DNA from: Arthrobacter sp. Leaf337
GTDB taxonomy: Bacteria; Actinomycetota; Actinomycetes; Actinomycetales; Micrococcaceae
NCBI RefSeq assembly: GCF_001423745.1
Contig: NZ_LMPC01000001.1
Span: 187,923 to 251,922 of the forward strand
Direction: 5' to 3'
Length of the DNA: 64,000 bases
This document shows, one piece after another, positions 39,650 to 48,081 of this stretch. The translations under genes were made by a program, and so were the position numbers. The notes beneath the pieces were generated by a model, which was not told where the DNA came from, did no database searches, and saw nothing but the letters and a program-made list of their open reading frames with translations. The first letter of the stretch is position 1. The number at the start of each line of letters is the position of its first letter.

Positions 39650-39955
39650 ATGAAGATCACTGTCCAGCGCAGCGGCGGGATTGCTGCGCTCAAGAGGGTA
39701 TGGAGCGTCCAGGCCACCACCCCGACGGACAAGAGCCGCTGGGGGCCGCTCGTTGAGGCGTGCCCTTGGGATGCCGTTCCGCGCTCCGCGGAGGCCGTCG
39801 GCCAGCCGGACAGGTTCATGTATTCCATCAGGGCCGGGCAGCACCGCGCCACCCTTCCGGAGCAGGCCGTCACCGGCCCGTGGCGGGTCCTCGTCGACAA
39901 CACCCGGGCAGCGGCCGAAGCCGCCCGGGACGGCGTGGCGGACCCGGGGCGCTAG
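39650..39955 (+). CDS. Emfourin-type inhibitor of the adjacent M4 protease
   Basis: Protein of 101 aa beginning MKITVQRSGGIAALKRVW, the characteristic start of emfourin (protealysin inhibitor) family proteins. Emfourin binds protealysin-like M4 proteases reversibly and is typically encoded next to them, as here (63 bases downstream of the protease). AGGAACC lies before the ATG. Its stop codon overlaps that of the convergent GlxA-type regulator gene by 4 bases. Confidence 0.85.
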   Translation: MKITVQRSGGIAALKRVWSVQATTPTDKSRWGPLVEACPWDAVPRSAEAVGQPDRFMYSIRAGQHRATLPEQAVTGPWRVLVDNTRAAAEAARDGVADPGR

Positions 39956-40920
39956 ACCGCAGGTTCGAGGTGGCCCCGGAACGCCCGCCGGTAGGATTGC
40001 GGGCTCGTGGCCAGCACTTTGCCGAAGTGGTGGCGGAGCAGCACGGAGTGTCCGAACCCTGACTCGCGGGCAATCTCGTCAATGTTGAGCTCGGTGGATT
40101 CCAGGAGCTCCTGCGCCCGCAGCACGCGCTGGGAGTTGAGCCAGGCTGCGGGGGTGGCACCCGTTTCGGACCGGAAGCGGCGCGCGAACGTCCGCGGCGA
40201 CATGTGGACCCGCGCGGCGAGTTCGTTGACGGTGTGGTCCTGTTCCAGGTTCCGGACCATCCACTGCAGCAGTTCCTCCATGGGCTGTGAGCCGCAGGCC
40301 GGTATCGGACGGTCGATGAACTGGGCCTGCCCGCCGTCGCGATGGGGCGGAACCACCATGTCGCGGGCGATGCTGGCCGCCACGCCGGCTCCGAGTTCCA
40401 CCCTCACCAGGTGAAGGCAGGCATCGATGCCGGCCGCGGTGCCAGCGCTGGTGATGATGCGGCCGTCCTGGACGTACAGGACGTTCTCGTCCACCAGTGC
40501 CGCCGGGTAGCGGCTGGCCAGTTCCGGGGAATAGTGCCAGTGCGTGGTGCATCGCCGGCCGTCGAGCAGGCCCGCACGCGCGAGGGCGAAAGCGCCGGAA
40601 CAGATGGACATCACCCAGGCGCCTCGGGTATGGGCCGCCCGAAGTGCGTCCAGCACTTCTTCCGGGACATCCTGGTCGTGGCCGTAGGGAGCCATGATCA
40701 CCAGATCGGCATCGGCGGCCGCTTCCAGCCCCAGGTCGACGTGCATGGACAGCCCGGACTTGAGCCGGATATCGCCCGGTTCCGGCGTGCAGACGCGGAA
40801 GTCGAAAGCCGGCACACCGGTCCCCCGGGCCGACCTGTCGATGCCGAACACCTCGAACGCGGTACCGAACTCAAAGATGGAAAAGTTGGGAACAACGATC
40901 ACTGCCACTGATTTGAGCAT
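39952..40920 (-). CDS. GlxA-family regulator (DJ-1/PfpI-like domain plus AraC-type HTH)
   Basis: Protein of 322 aa. The N-terminal DJ-1/PfpI-like domain (about 1-190) has ICSGAFALARAGLLDGRR with Cys in the usual nucleophile position (used for ligand sensing, probably not catalysis) and ITSAGTAAGIDACLHLV. The C-terminal AraC-type DNA-binding domain (about 215-322) has two helix-turn-helix units, ending with GFGHSVLLRHHFGKVLATSPQSYR. Targets are unknown. An inverted repeat flanks its own -10 box, suggesting autoregulation. Confidence 0.93.
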   Translation of the reverse strand: MLKSVAVIVVPNFSIFEFGTAFEVFGIDRSARGTGVPAFDFRVCTPEPGDIRLKSGLSMHVDLGLEAAADADLVIMAPYGHDQDVPEEVLDALRAAHTRGAWVMSICSGAFALARAGLLDGRRCTTHWHYSPELASRYPAALVDENVLYVQDGRIITSAGTAAGIDACLHLVRVELGAGVAASIARDMVVPPHRDGGQAQFIDRPIPACGSQPMEELLQWMVRNLEQDHTVNELAARVHMSPRTFARRFRSETGATPAAWLNSQRVLRAQELLESTELNIDEIARESGFGHSVLLRHHFGKVLATSPQSYRRAFRGHLEPAV

Positions 40921-40929
40921 GCTTCCATT

Positions 40930-40966
40930 GTGGCAGAAATTATAGCTTTTTGGTCATTTCTGCCAC
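40930..40966. promoter_or_regulatory. Inverted-repeat operator around the -10 of the GlxA-type gene
   Basis: Perfect 11-bp arms, GTGGCAGAAAT (40930-40940) and its complement (40956-40966), 15 bases apart. The left arm overlaps TATAAT on the minus strand (40939-40944), a consensus -10 for the GlxA-type gene starting at 40920. The arrangement is a classic operator for a dimer or a pair of monomers. Confidence 0.65.
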
Positions 40967-41001
40967 TGTTTTGTTGCCGGCAACGGGAGAAACATAGAGG
41001 C

Positions 41002-41169
41002 ATGGAAACCATCGGAGTTGCACTCATCGTCCTGTTGCTCGTCATCCTCTCGGCCACCATCGCCGCACTCCTCAGGGACGGACGGGGCCACACCCCTCCC
41101 GAACGTTCAGAGCGCGACTGGGCAGCGCTGGACCTTCCGAGCATCAGCTACACCCTGCGGAACTACTGA
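41002..41169 (+). CDS. Small single-helix membrane protein, unknown
   Basis: Short protein of 55 aa: one strong transmembrane helix (about 4-25, GVALIVLLLVILSATIAALL) and a charged cytoplasmic tail ending DLPSISYTLRNY. GGGAGA and AGAGG lie upstream. I know no function. It is divergent from the GlxA-type gene across the operator, so it could be a regulatory target, and a hairpin follows it. Confidence 0.6.
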   Translation: METIGVALIVLLLVILSATIAALLRDGRGHTPPERSERDWAALDLPSISYTLRNY

Positions 41170-41236
41170 GCGCCGCACCATCCGGATCCGGATTCTGCTC
41201 CGGACCGGCGCCGACTCAAATGCGGGATACAACAAC

Positions 41237-41268
41237 AGGGACCCGGCTCAATAATGAGCCGGGTCCCT
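41237..41268. terminator. Hairpin after the small membrane protein gene
   Basis: Perfect 14-bp stem (41237-41250 with 41255-41268) and ATAA loop, 67 bases after the stop codon, without a T-run. It probably insulates the downstream hrpA promoter. Confidence 0.7.
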
Positions 41269-41330
41269 CTACCGCCAACGCCAGGAACCTATCTGCCGGC
41301 ACTGGAACGCAGCGGGCGGGCCCGCCGCAG

Positions 41331-41336
41331 TAGACT
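41331..41336 (+). promoter_or_regulatory. -10 box candidate for hrpA
   Basis: TAGACT ends 10 bases before the hrpA ATG, giving an untranslated leader of only a few bases at most. No ribosome-binding site is seen. Confidence 0.4.
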
Positions 41337-41346
41337 GTCTCCAGCC

Positions 41347-44300
41347 ATGACTTTTCATATTTCCTACCCCGCCGAGCTGCCGGTTTCCGAGCGCCGCGAG
41401 GACCTGATGGCCGCCATCGCGGCCAACCAGGTGACGATCATTGCCGGCGAGACCGGCTCCGGCAAGACCACCCAGATTCCCAAGATGTGCCTGGAACTGG
41501 GCCTGGGCGACAACGGACTGATCGGCCACACCCAGCCGCGCCGGCTGGCTGCACGCACGGTGGCCGAGCGTATTGCCGAGGAACTGGGCGTCGAGATCGG
41601 CCAGGAAGTGGGCTTCCAGGTCCGCTTCACCGGCGAGGTCAGCCGCAACACCAAGGTCAAGCTCATGACCGACGGCATCCTGCTGGCCGAAATCCAGCGC
41701 GACAAGCTGCTGCGCAGGTACAACGCCATCATCATCGACGAAGCCCACGAGCGCAGCCTCAACATCGACTTCATCCTCGGGTACCTCAAGCGGATCCTGC
41801 CGCAGCGCCCCGACCTGAAGATCATCATCACCTCCGCCACCATCGATCCGGAACGCTTCGCCAAGCACTTCGGCACCGAGGAGGATCCCTCCCCCATCAT
41901 CGAGGTCTCCGGACGGACGTTCCCGGTGGAAATCCGGTACCGGCCGTTGTCCCAGCCGGCGGGCGGCGCAGTATCCGGCGATGACGACGACGCGGTAGCC
42001 GCCTCCGACGACGAACTCGAGGAGGACCGCGACCCGCTCGACGCCGTCTGCGACGCCGTCGACGAACTGGCCCTCGAAGCCCCGGGCGACATCCTGATCT
42101 TCTTCTCCGGCGAGCGCGAAATCCGCGATGCCGCCGAGGCCCTCAACGCCCGCATCCAGTCCAACCGGCGGCTGGCCGGCACCGAGGTGCTGCCGCTCTT
42201 CGCCCGGCTGAGCCTGCAGGAGCAGCACAAGGTTTTCCATCCCGGCAGCAAACGGCGGATCGTGCTGGCCACCAACGTCGCCGAAACGTCGCTCACGGTG
42301 CCCGGCATCAAGTACGTCGTGGACACCGGAACCGCACGCATCTCCCGGTACTCGCACCGGACCAAGGTGCAGCGGCTGCCCATCGAACGCGTGTCCCAGG
42401 CCTCGGCCAACCAGCGCTCCGGCCGGTGCGGCCGCGTGTCAGACGGCATCGCCATCCGGCTGTATTCGGAAGAGGACTACGAATCCCGGCCGCAGTTCAC
42501 GGACCCCGAAATCCTGCGCACCAACCTCGCGGCCGTCATCCTGCAGATGACCGCCATGGGTGTGGCCCGGGGGCCGAAGGACGTGGAGAACTTCCCGTTT
42601 GTGGAGCCGCCGGATTCGCGCGCCATCAACGACGGCGTCACGCTCCTGCGCGAGCTGGGCGCCCTGAGCGCCGCGCGTCCGCAGGAGGAGAAGGGCGACG
42701 CCGGCGGACTGCCCGGCCGTCGGCCCGCCGCCGGCAGGAACGGCGGCGGCGGGCTGACCGCAGTCGGTCAGCAACTTGCCCAGCTTCCCGTCGACCCGAG
42801 GCTCGGCCGGATGATCGTCGAGTCCGGCAAGCGCGGGTGCGTCCGCGAGGTCATGATCTTGGCCGCCGCGCTCACCATCCAGGACCCGCGCGAGCGTCCG
42901 ACGGACAAACAGCAGCTCGCCGCGGAGAAGCATGCGCGGTTCCGGGACGAAAACTCGGACTTCACCGGCTTCCTGAACCTCTGGAACTACCTCCAGGAGA
43001 AGCAGCAGGAGCTGTCCTCCACGGCCTTCCGCCGGCTCTGCCGCGCCGAGTTCATCAACTACCTGCGCGTCCGTGAGTGGCAGGACCTCTTCGCCCAGCT
43101 CCGCCAGCTCGCCCGCCCGCTGGGCATCAGCCTGGACAACAAGCGCCTGGCCGATCCCGTGGGCAACCATGAGGGCATCCACATCAGCCTTCTCTCCGGC
43201 CTGCTCAGCCACATCGGCATCCTCGACGAGCGCAAGCGAGAGTACGCCGGGGCCCGCGGCAGCCGTTTTGCGGTCTTCCCGGGCTCGGCGCTGTTCAAGA
43301 AGTCACCCACGTTCGTCATGGCAGCCGAACTGGTGGAAACGAGCCGGCTGTGGGCCAGGGTGGCCGCGAAGTTCGATCCGCTATGGGCCGAACAGGTGGC
43401 CCCGGACCTGGTCAAGCGCAGCTACAGCGAGCCACACTGGTCCAAGAAGATGGGCTCGGTGATGGCCCACGAGAAGGTCACTCTCTACGGTGTGCCCATC
43501 ATCCCGAGCCGGCGCATCAACTACGGCAAAGTGGATCCGGAGCTCTGCCGCGAGCTGTTCATCCGGCACGCCCTGGTTGAGGGCGACTGGCAGACCCACC
43601 ACAAGTTCTTCCACCGCAACCGGGCACTGCTCCATGAAGTCGAGGAGCTCGAGGCCCGGATGCGGCGCCGGGACATCCTGGTGGACGACGAGACGCTGTT
43701 CGAGTTCTACGACGCCCGGATCGGTAAGGACGTCGTATCCGAACGGCACTTCGACAAGTGGTGGAAGGACGCACGGCAGCAGGATCCCACCCTGCTCGAC
43801 TTCGACCAGTCCCTGCTGATCAGCGAGGACGCCTCGGCCCTTGACGATTCGGCCTACCCGAAGACCCTGCTGCACAAGGGCTTCGAACTGCCGCTCAGCT
43901 ACGAGTTCCACCCCGTCGCGCCGGGTTCCCCGCCCAACCCCTCCGACGGCGTCACGGCCGAAGTGCCCGTGCTCTTCCTGAACCAGCTGGACGACGCCGC
44001 GTTCCGCTGGCTCATTCCGGGCCAGCGGGTGGAGCTCGTTACTGCCCTGATCAAGTCGCTGCCGAAGCAGGTCCGCAAGAACTTCGTTCCCGCCCCGGAC
44101 GTCGCCCGGCAGGCCGTTGCCGCCCTCGAAGCCGATTTCGATCCTGCGGCCGACGAGCTGGAGCCCTCGCTTGAGCTGGTCCTGCGGCGGATCCGGGGAC
44201 AGGTCATCCCGCCGGGTTCATGGAACTGGGCTGCCGTGCCGTCCCACCTTCGCGTGAGCTTCCGCGTGGTCGATTCCCAGGGCACGACGCTGGATGAGGG

Positions 44301-45363
44301 CAAGGACCTGGCAGAACTGCAGGAACGGCTTGCTCCGGCCACGAGGCGGGCGATCGCCGAGTCGTTGGGCGCCACCCCGGTGACGACGGCCCCCAAAGGC
44401 CCGAAGGGCGCACAGCGGGGGCAGTCCGCGCAGGCCCCGAAGAACGCCGGAGGCTTCACCCCGTCCCCGGACGGTGCCGCAACACCCGGCTTCGCAGAGA
44501 AATCCGGGCTGACGGACTGGACCTTCGGAACCGTGCAGCGCCAGGTCCAGGGCATGGTCAAAGGACACACTGTCACCGGTTACCCCGCCTTGGTGGATGA
44601 AGGCGCATCGGTTGCCCTCCGGCTGTTCCAGACCGCTTCCGAACAGGAGCTGGCCATGCGCGGCGGCGTCATCCGCCTGCTTGCGCTCAAGGTGCCCGCG
44701 CCGGACCGGTATGTCCTGGAGCACCTGAACAACACCGAGAAACTGACGTTCAGCCAGAATCCGCACGGCTCGGTGTCGGCCCTGATCGCGGACTGCGCGC
44801 TGGCCGCGATCGACAAGCTCACGCCGGCCGAACTGCCGTGGGACGAGGCGTCCTTCAAAGCCCTGTACGAGCAGGTCCGGGCCGAGCTCATCGACACAGT
44901 GTTCACTGTCACCGCGGTCGTCGAACGCATCCTCGCCAGCACGCGCCGGATCGAAAAGCAGCTCAAGGGGACCACCAGCCTGGCTCTGATCAGCGCGCTC
45001 AACGATGTCAGGAGCCAGCTCGAACAGCTCGTCTTCCCCGGCTTTGTGGCACGCACCGGCTACGCCCAGCTCAGCCAGTTGCCGCGCTATCTGGCCGCGA
45101 TCGAGAAGCGGTTGGAGAAGCTGCCCGGCAATGTCCAGCGGGACGCCTTGCACATGGCCGCGGTCCAGGCCTTGGAGGACGACTACGACGATGCCGTGTC
45201 GGCGCTGCTGCCGGGTCGCCGGGCCGGGGCCGAGTTAACGCAGGTGCGCTGGATGATCGAAGAGCTGCGGGTGAGCCTTTTCGCCGTCGAGCTCGGAACG
45301 GCCTATTCCGTCTCCGAGAAGCGGATCCGGGCGGTCCTGAATAAGGCACTGGCCCCGGCGTAG
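41347..45363 (+). CDS. hrpA: ATP-dependent RNA helicase HrpA (DEAH family)
   Basis: Protein of 1338 aa, close to the family length of about 1300. The RecA-like core has GETGSGKTT (about 35-43), DEAH (131-134), TSATI and QRSGRCGR, followed by the winged-helix, ratchet and OB-like parts and the long HrpA-specific C-terminal domain (about 700-1338). The insert VSGDDDDAVAASDDELEEDRD (about 215) is an acidic loop. HrpA unwinds RNA and in E. coli rescues stalled ribosomes. ATG 41347 matches the family N-terminus; an upstream extension would overlap the hairpin. Confidence 0.95.
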   Translation: MTFHISYPAELPVSERREDLMAAIAANQVTIIAGETGSGKTTQIPKMCLELGLGDNGLIGHTQPRRLAARTVAERIAEELGVEIGQEVGFQVRFTGEVSRNTKVKLMTDGILLAEIQRDKLLRRYNAIIIDEAHERSLNIDFILGYLKRILPQRPDLKIIITSATIDPERFAKHFGTEEDPSPIIEVSGRTFPVEIRYRPLSQPAGGAVSGDDDDAVAASDDELEEDRDPLDAVCDAVDELALEAPGDILIFFSGEREIRDAAEALNARIQSNRRLAGTEVLPLFARLSLQEQHKVFHPGSKRRIVLATNVAETSLTVPGIKYVVDTGTARISRYSHRTKVQRLPIERVSQASANQRSGRCGRVSDGIAIRLYSEEDYESRPQFTDPEILRTNLAAVILQMTAMGVARGPKDVENFPFVEPPDSRAINDGVTLLRELGALSAARPQEEKGDAGGLPGRRPAAGRNGGGGLTAVGQQLAQLPVDPRLGRMIVESGKRGCVREVMILAAALTIQDPRERPTDKQQLAAEKHARFRDENSDFTGFLNLWNYLQEKQQELSSTAFRRLCRAEFINYLRVREWQDLFAQLRQLARPLGISLDNKRLADPVGNHEGIHISLLSGLLSHIGILDERKREYAGARGSRFAVFPGSALFKKSPTFVMAAELVETSRLWARVAAKFDPLWAEQVAPDLVKRSYSEPHWSKKMGSVMAHEKVTLYGVPIIPSRRINYGKVDPELCRELFIRHALVEGDWQTHHKFFHRNRALLHEVEELEARMRRRDILVDDETLFEFYDARIGKDVVSERHFDKWWKDARQQDPTLLDFDQSLLISEDASALDDSAYPKTLLHKGFELPLSYEFHPVAPGSPPNPSDGVTAEVPVLFLNQLDDAAFRWLIPGQRVELVTALIKSLPKQVRKNFVPAPDVARQAVAALEADFDPAADELEPSLELVLRRIRGQVIPPGSWNWAAVPSHLRVSFRVVDSQGTTLDEGKDLAELQERLAPATRRAIAESLGATPVTTAPKGPKGAQRGQSAQAPKNAGGFTPSPDGAATPGFAEKSGLTDWTFGTVQRQVQGMVKGHTVTGYPALVDEGASVALRLFQTASEQELAMRGGVIRLLALKVPAPDRYVLEHLNNTEKLTFSQNPHGSVSALIADCALAAIDKLTPAELPWDEASFKALYEQVRAELIDTVFTVTAVVERILASTRRIEKQLKGTTSLALISALNDVRSQLEQLVFPGFVARTGYAQLSQLPRYLAAIEKRLEKLPGNVQRDALHMAAVQALEDDYDDAVSALLPGRRAGAELTQVRWMIEELRVSLFAVELGTAYSVSEKRIRAVLNKALAPA

Positions 45364-45424
45364 CCCCCGTAAGGGAACCACGCCGGCGCCAGTCCGGACC
45401 AAAACCGGAATCGCGCCGGAGCTC

Positions 45425-45853
45425 TCAGGCCGCGGGAACGTGATCGCCGTGGCCGGCCTGGCGGAGCCCTTCGCGCAGCTTCTCCGCGTTGGCGTCGAGC
45501 TGTGCGGCGTCGGGGTTCTGGTCCACCGAGCCGAAGTCGTAGTCGGCCATGGAGTTGGACGGCCACACATGGACGTGGAGGTGGTTGACCTCGTAGCCGG
45601 CCACGATGAGCCCTGCCCGTGCGGCATCAAAGACATCCACCTGGACGGCGCCGATCTTCTGCGCAACTTCCATCACCCGTGTCAGCAGCGCGGGCGGGGC
45701 GTCCGTCCAACGGTCCACTTCCTCCGTGGGAACCACCAGGGTGTGTCCGTCGGCGAGCGGTCCCATGGTCAGGAACGCCACCACGTCCGGCTCGCGCCAG
45801 ACGAAGCGTCCGGGGATCTCGCCGTTGATGATCTTGGTGAAAACGGTGCTCAT
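45425..45853 (-). CDS. HIT family protein (nucleotide hydrolase/transferase)
   Basis: Protein of 142 aa. The histidine triad is NHLHVHVWP, preceded by IINGEIPGRFVW at the N-terminus, as in Fhit/HINT-like bacterial proteins that cleave nucleotide phosphoramidates or dinucleotides. It overlaps the upstream alcohol dehydrogenase gene by 4 bases. Substrate unknown. Confidence 0.93.
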   Translation of the reverse strand: MSTVFTKIINGEIPGRFVWREPDVVAFLTMGPLADGHTLVVPTEEVDRWTDAPPALLTRVMEVAQKIGAVQVDVFDAARAGLIVAGYEVNHLHVHVWPSNSMADYDFGSVDQNPDAAQLDANAEKLREGLRQAGHGDHVPAA

Positions 45854-47040
45854 GCGTCTGCCTTTTCCGAAGGGGTTCCGAGGGTGCTGGTGTCCAGGAC
45901 AAAACGATACTTGACGTCTCCGGCCACCATGCGGTCATATGCCTCGTTCAGCTGATCGGCACCCACCACCTCGACGTCGGAGACAACGTTGTGTTCCGCA
46001 CAGAAGTCCAGCATCTCCTGGGTCTCGGCGATGCCGCCGATCAGCGAACCCGCGTAGGCGATCCGGCGCCGGATCAGCGCCCCCGGATTGACAGGTGGCA
46101 TGACTCCAGAGGGCAGGCCCAGCTGGAAGAGCGCGCCGTCCCGGCGGAGGGTCCGGAAGTAGGGGTTGAGGTCATGCGGCGCTGCCACCGTGTCGATGAT
46201 GACGTCGATGCTCCGGCCGGCGGCCGCCATGGCCGCTTCGTCGCGTGACAGGACGACGCCGTCGGCACCAAGCTCCCGCGCCGCGGCGACCTTCGATGCC
46301 GAGGTGGTGAACACCACAACTTCGGCCCCCATGGCCTTGGCGAGCTTCACCGCCATGTGGCCCAGTCCGCCCAGTCCCACCACACCCACAACGTCGCCGG
46401 GCTCGACGTCGAAGTGCCGCAGCGGGGAATAGGTGGTGATGCCGGCGCAGAGCAGCGGCGCGACGGCCGCCGGGTCGAGGTTTTCGGGAACCCGCAGCAC
46501 GTAGCGGCGGTCCACCACCACCGAGGTGGCGTAGCCGCCCTGGGTGATGGCGTCCCCGTTGCGGGCGTCCGGTGCACCGTAGGTTCCGGTCATGCCGTTT
46601 TCGCAGTACTGCTCCAGGCCGTCCAGGCAGCTTTCGCATTCACGGCAGGAGTCCACCAGGCAGCCCACGCCCACGAGGTCACCCGGCGCGAAATCGTCGA
46701 CGGCGGCACCCACGCGGCTGACCCGGCCGACGATTTCGTGGCCGGGCACCAGAGGGTACTTCTGCGACCCCCACTCGCCGCGCGTCGCGTGCACGTCCGA
46801 ATGGCAGAGGCCGCAAAACTCAATGGCGATCTCGACGTCGTCGTCCTTCGGGGCCCGGCGGGCGACGGTGAGCGGGACCAGGCCGCTGTCGCTTGCTTTG
46901 GCCCCGTAGGCCGCGGCCAGCCGCGGGAGCGCAGGCGGCGCGGTCTGGCTTGCGTCCCGGAGCGGCGGGGTGCCGGGGAGGGGCGGGGTGCCGGGGAGCG
47001 GCTTGGCGAGGGGCGGCGGTACGGGGCGTCCGGGGGTCAT
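45850..47040 (-). CDS. Zinc-dependent NAD(P) alcohol dehydrogenase (YahK/AdhC type)
   Basis: Protein of 396 aa. Catalytic zinc ligands are in EFCGLCHSDVH and PGHEIVG; structural zinc cysteines in CRECESCLDGLEQYCENG; the NAD(P) site is GVVGLGGLGHMAVKLAKAMG. The C-terminal DVEVVGADQLNEAYDRMVAGD is typical of cinnamyl-alcohol/aldehyde reductases of this group. The first 45 residues are an unusual Pro-rich extension with two PLPGTP units; -10-like TAGCGT ends 6 bases before the ATG, and 22-bp tandem repeats lie just upstream. No internal ATG or GTG would remove the extension. Confidence 0.93.
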   Translation of the reverse strand: MTPGRPVPPPLAKPLPGTPPLPGTPPLRDASQTAPPALPRLAAAYGAKASDSGLVPLTVARRAPKDDDVEIAIEFCGLCHSDVHATRGEWGSQKYPLVPGHEIVGRVSRVGAAVDDFAPGDLVGVGCLVDSCRECESCLDGLEQYCENGMTGTYGAPDARNGDAITQGGYATSVVVDRRYVLRVPENLDPAAVAPLLCAGITTYSPLRHFDVEPGDVVGVVGLGGLGHMAVKLAKAMGAEVVVFTTSASKVAAARELGADGVVLSRDEAAMAAAGRSIDVIIDTVAAPHDLNPYFRTLRRDGALFQLGLPSGVMPPVNPGALIRRRIAYAGSLIGGIAETQEMLDFCAEHNVVSDVEVVGADQLNEAYDRMVAGDVKYRFVLDTSTLGTPSEKADA

Positions 47041-47046
47041 GCTCCG

Positions 47047-47052
47047 ACGCTA
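47047..47052 (-). promoter_or_regulatory. -10 box candidate for the alcohol dehydrogenase
   Basis: TAGCGT on the minus strand ends 6 bases before the ATG at 47040, the leaderless spacing. The first tandem repeat unit begins 12 bases upstream of it. Confidence 0.45.
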
Positions 47053-47063
47053 CCCCCGCCCCC

Positions 47064-47129
47064 GGCCGGCGTTCCAATCGGACCAGGCCGGCGTTCCAAT
47101 CGGACCAGGCCGGCGTCCCAATCGGACCA
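47064..47129. repeat. Three 22-bp tandem repeats upstream of the alcohol dehydrogenase
   Basis: Units at 47064-47085, 47086-47107 and 47108-47129 are head-to-tail; the first two are identical and the third differs at one base. Each contains TTCCAATCGGACC (or TCCCAATCGGACC). They lie between the sulfurtransferase stop region and the dehydrogenase promoter. They could be iterated binding sites or a minisatellite. Confidence 0.9.
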
Positions 47130-47132
47130 GGC

Positions 47133-47969
47133 CTACGGGGCCGCTCCCGTGGCCACCTCGTTGGCGGAATCATTGGACCACTGCGAAAACGAGCCCGGGT
47201 ACAGCGCCGCGGGGAACCCGGCGATTTCCAGGGCAGCGATTTCGTGCGCGGCCGTCACGCCCGAGCCGCAGTACACAGCGGTGGGCACATCCGGCCGCAC
47301 GCCCAAGGCCGTAAACCGCTCGCGCAGCTCCTCCGGCGGCAAAAACCGTCCGTCGCCTCCAATGTTCCCGGCCGTGGGGGCACTCACGGCCCCCGGAATG
47401 TGCCCTGCCCGCGGATCCACCGGCTCGACCTCCCCGCGGTATCGTTCGCCCGCCCGTGCGTCCAGCAGGACACCCCGTTCCGGCCACTGCGCAGCCTGCG
47501 GCGCATCGATGACGGGCATGGCACCGTCGGTGAGCGTGACGTCGCCCAGCGAAGCCTGCTCAAGGCCGCCTTCCACGGCGTATCCGGCCGCCCGCCAGGC
47601 GGACAGGCCGCCGTCGAGCAGGAAAACGGTGGACATCCCCGCGTTGCGCAGCATCCACCACAGCCTGGCGGCGGCAGTGCCGCCCGTGTCGTCATAGGCA
47701 ACCACGACGTCGTTGTCCCGGATGCCCCAGCATCGCGCCGATTCCTGGAACTGCTGCAGCGGCGGCAAGGGATGCCGTCCCTGCGCGGGGTCCGCCGGCC
47801 CGGCCAGCCTCGTGGGCAGGTCCACGTAGACGGCGCCCGGAATATGCGCCTCAAGGTAGTGCTCACGGCCGTGGGGGTCGCCCAGCGCCCAACGCACATC
47901 CAGCAGAACGGTGCGCTTGCCGGAGGTCATCCGGTGGTTCAGCGCGGACACGTCCATCAGGGGGTTCAT
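47133..47969 (-). CDS. Two-domain sulfurtransferase (thiosulfate/3-mercaptopyruvate, rhodanese type)
   Basis: Protein of 278 aa: two rhodanese domains (about 1-135 and 150-278). The catalytic Cys234 lies in AVYCGSGVTAAHE; the first domain lacks a cysteine. The CGSGVTA loop is of 3-mercaptopyruvate sulfurtransferase (SseA) type. The start at ATG 47969 follows AAAGGAG. It is divergent from cds1 (112-base gap), hinting at shared sulfur or cysteine metabolism. Confidence 0.93.
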   Translation of the reverse strand: MNPLMDVSALNHRMTSGKRTVLLDVRWALGDPHGREHYLEAHIPGAVYVDLPTRLAGPADPAQGRHPLPPLQQFQESARCWGIRDNDVVVAYDDTGGTAAARLWWMLRNAGMSTVFLLDGGLSAWRAAGYAVEGGLEQASLGDVTLTDGAMPVIDAPQAAQWPERGVLLDARAGERYRGEVEPVDPRAGHIPGAVSAPTAGNIGGDGRFLPPEELRERFTALGVRPDVPTAVYCGSGVTAAHEIAALEIAGFPAALYPGSFSQWSNDSANEVATGAAP

Positions 47970-48069
47970 CAAATCTCCTTTGGTTCGGATGACAGGCTGT
48001 CCGGCCTGGTCCGCAGACGCGGGCGGGCAGCCGGTTCCAACTGTAGCCGTGGACGCCTCCGGTCCCGGG

Positions 48070-48075
48070 TAGGCT
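48070..48075 (+). promoter_or_regulatory. -10 box for cds1 (leaderless)
   Basis: TAGGCT ends 6 bases before the GTG of cds1, identical in box and spacing to the argS example, with no ribosome-binding site. Confidence 0.5.
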
Positions 48076-48081
48076 GAATCG

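Noticed and set aside
47064..47129. CRISPR array
   Set aside because: The three repeats are directly adjacent with no spacers, and no cas genes are present.
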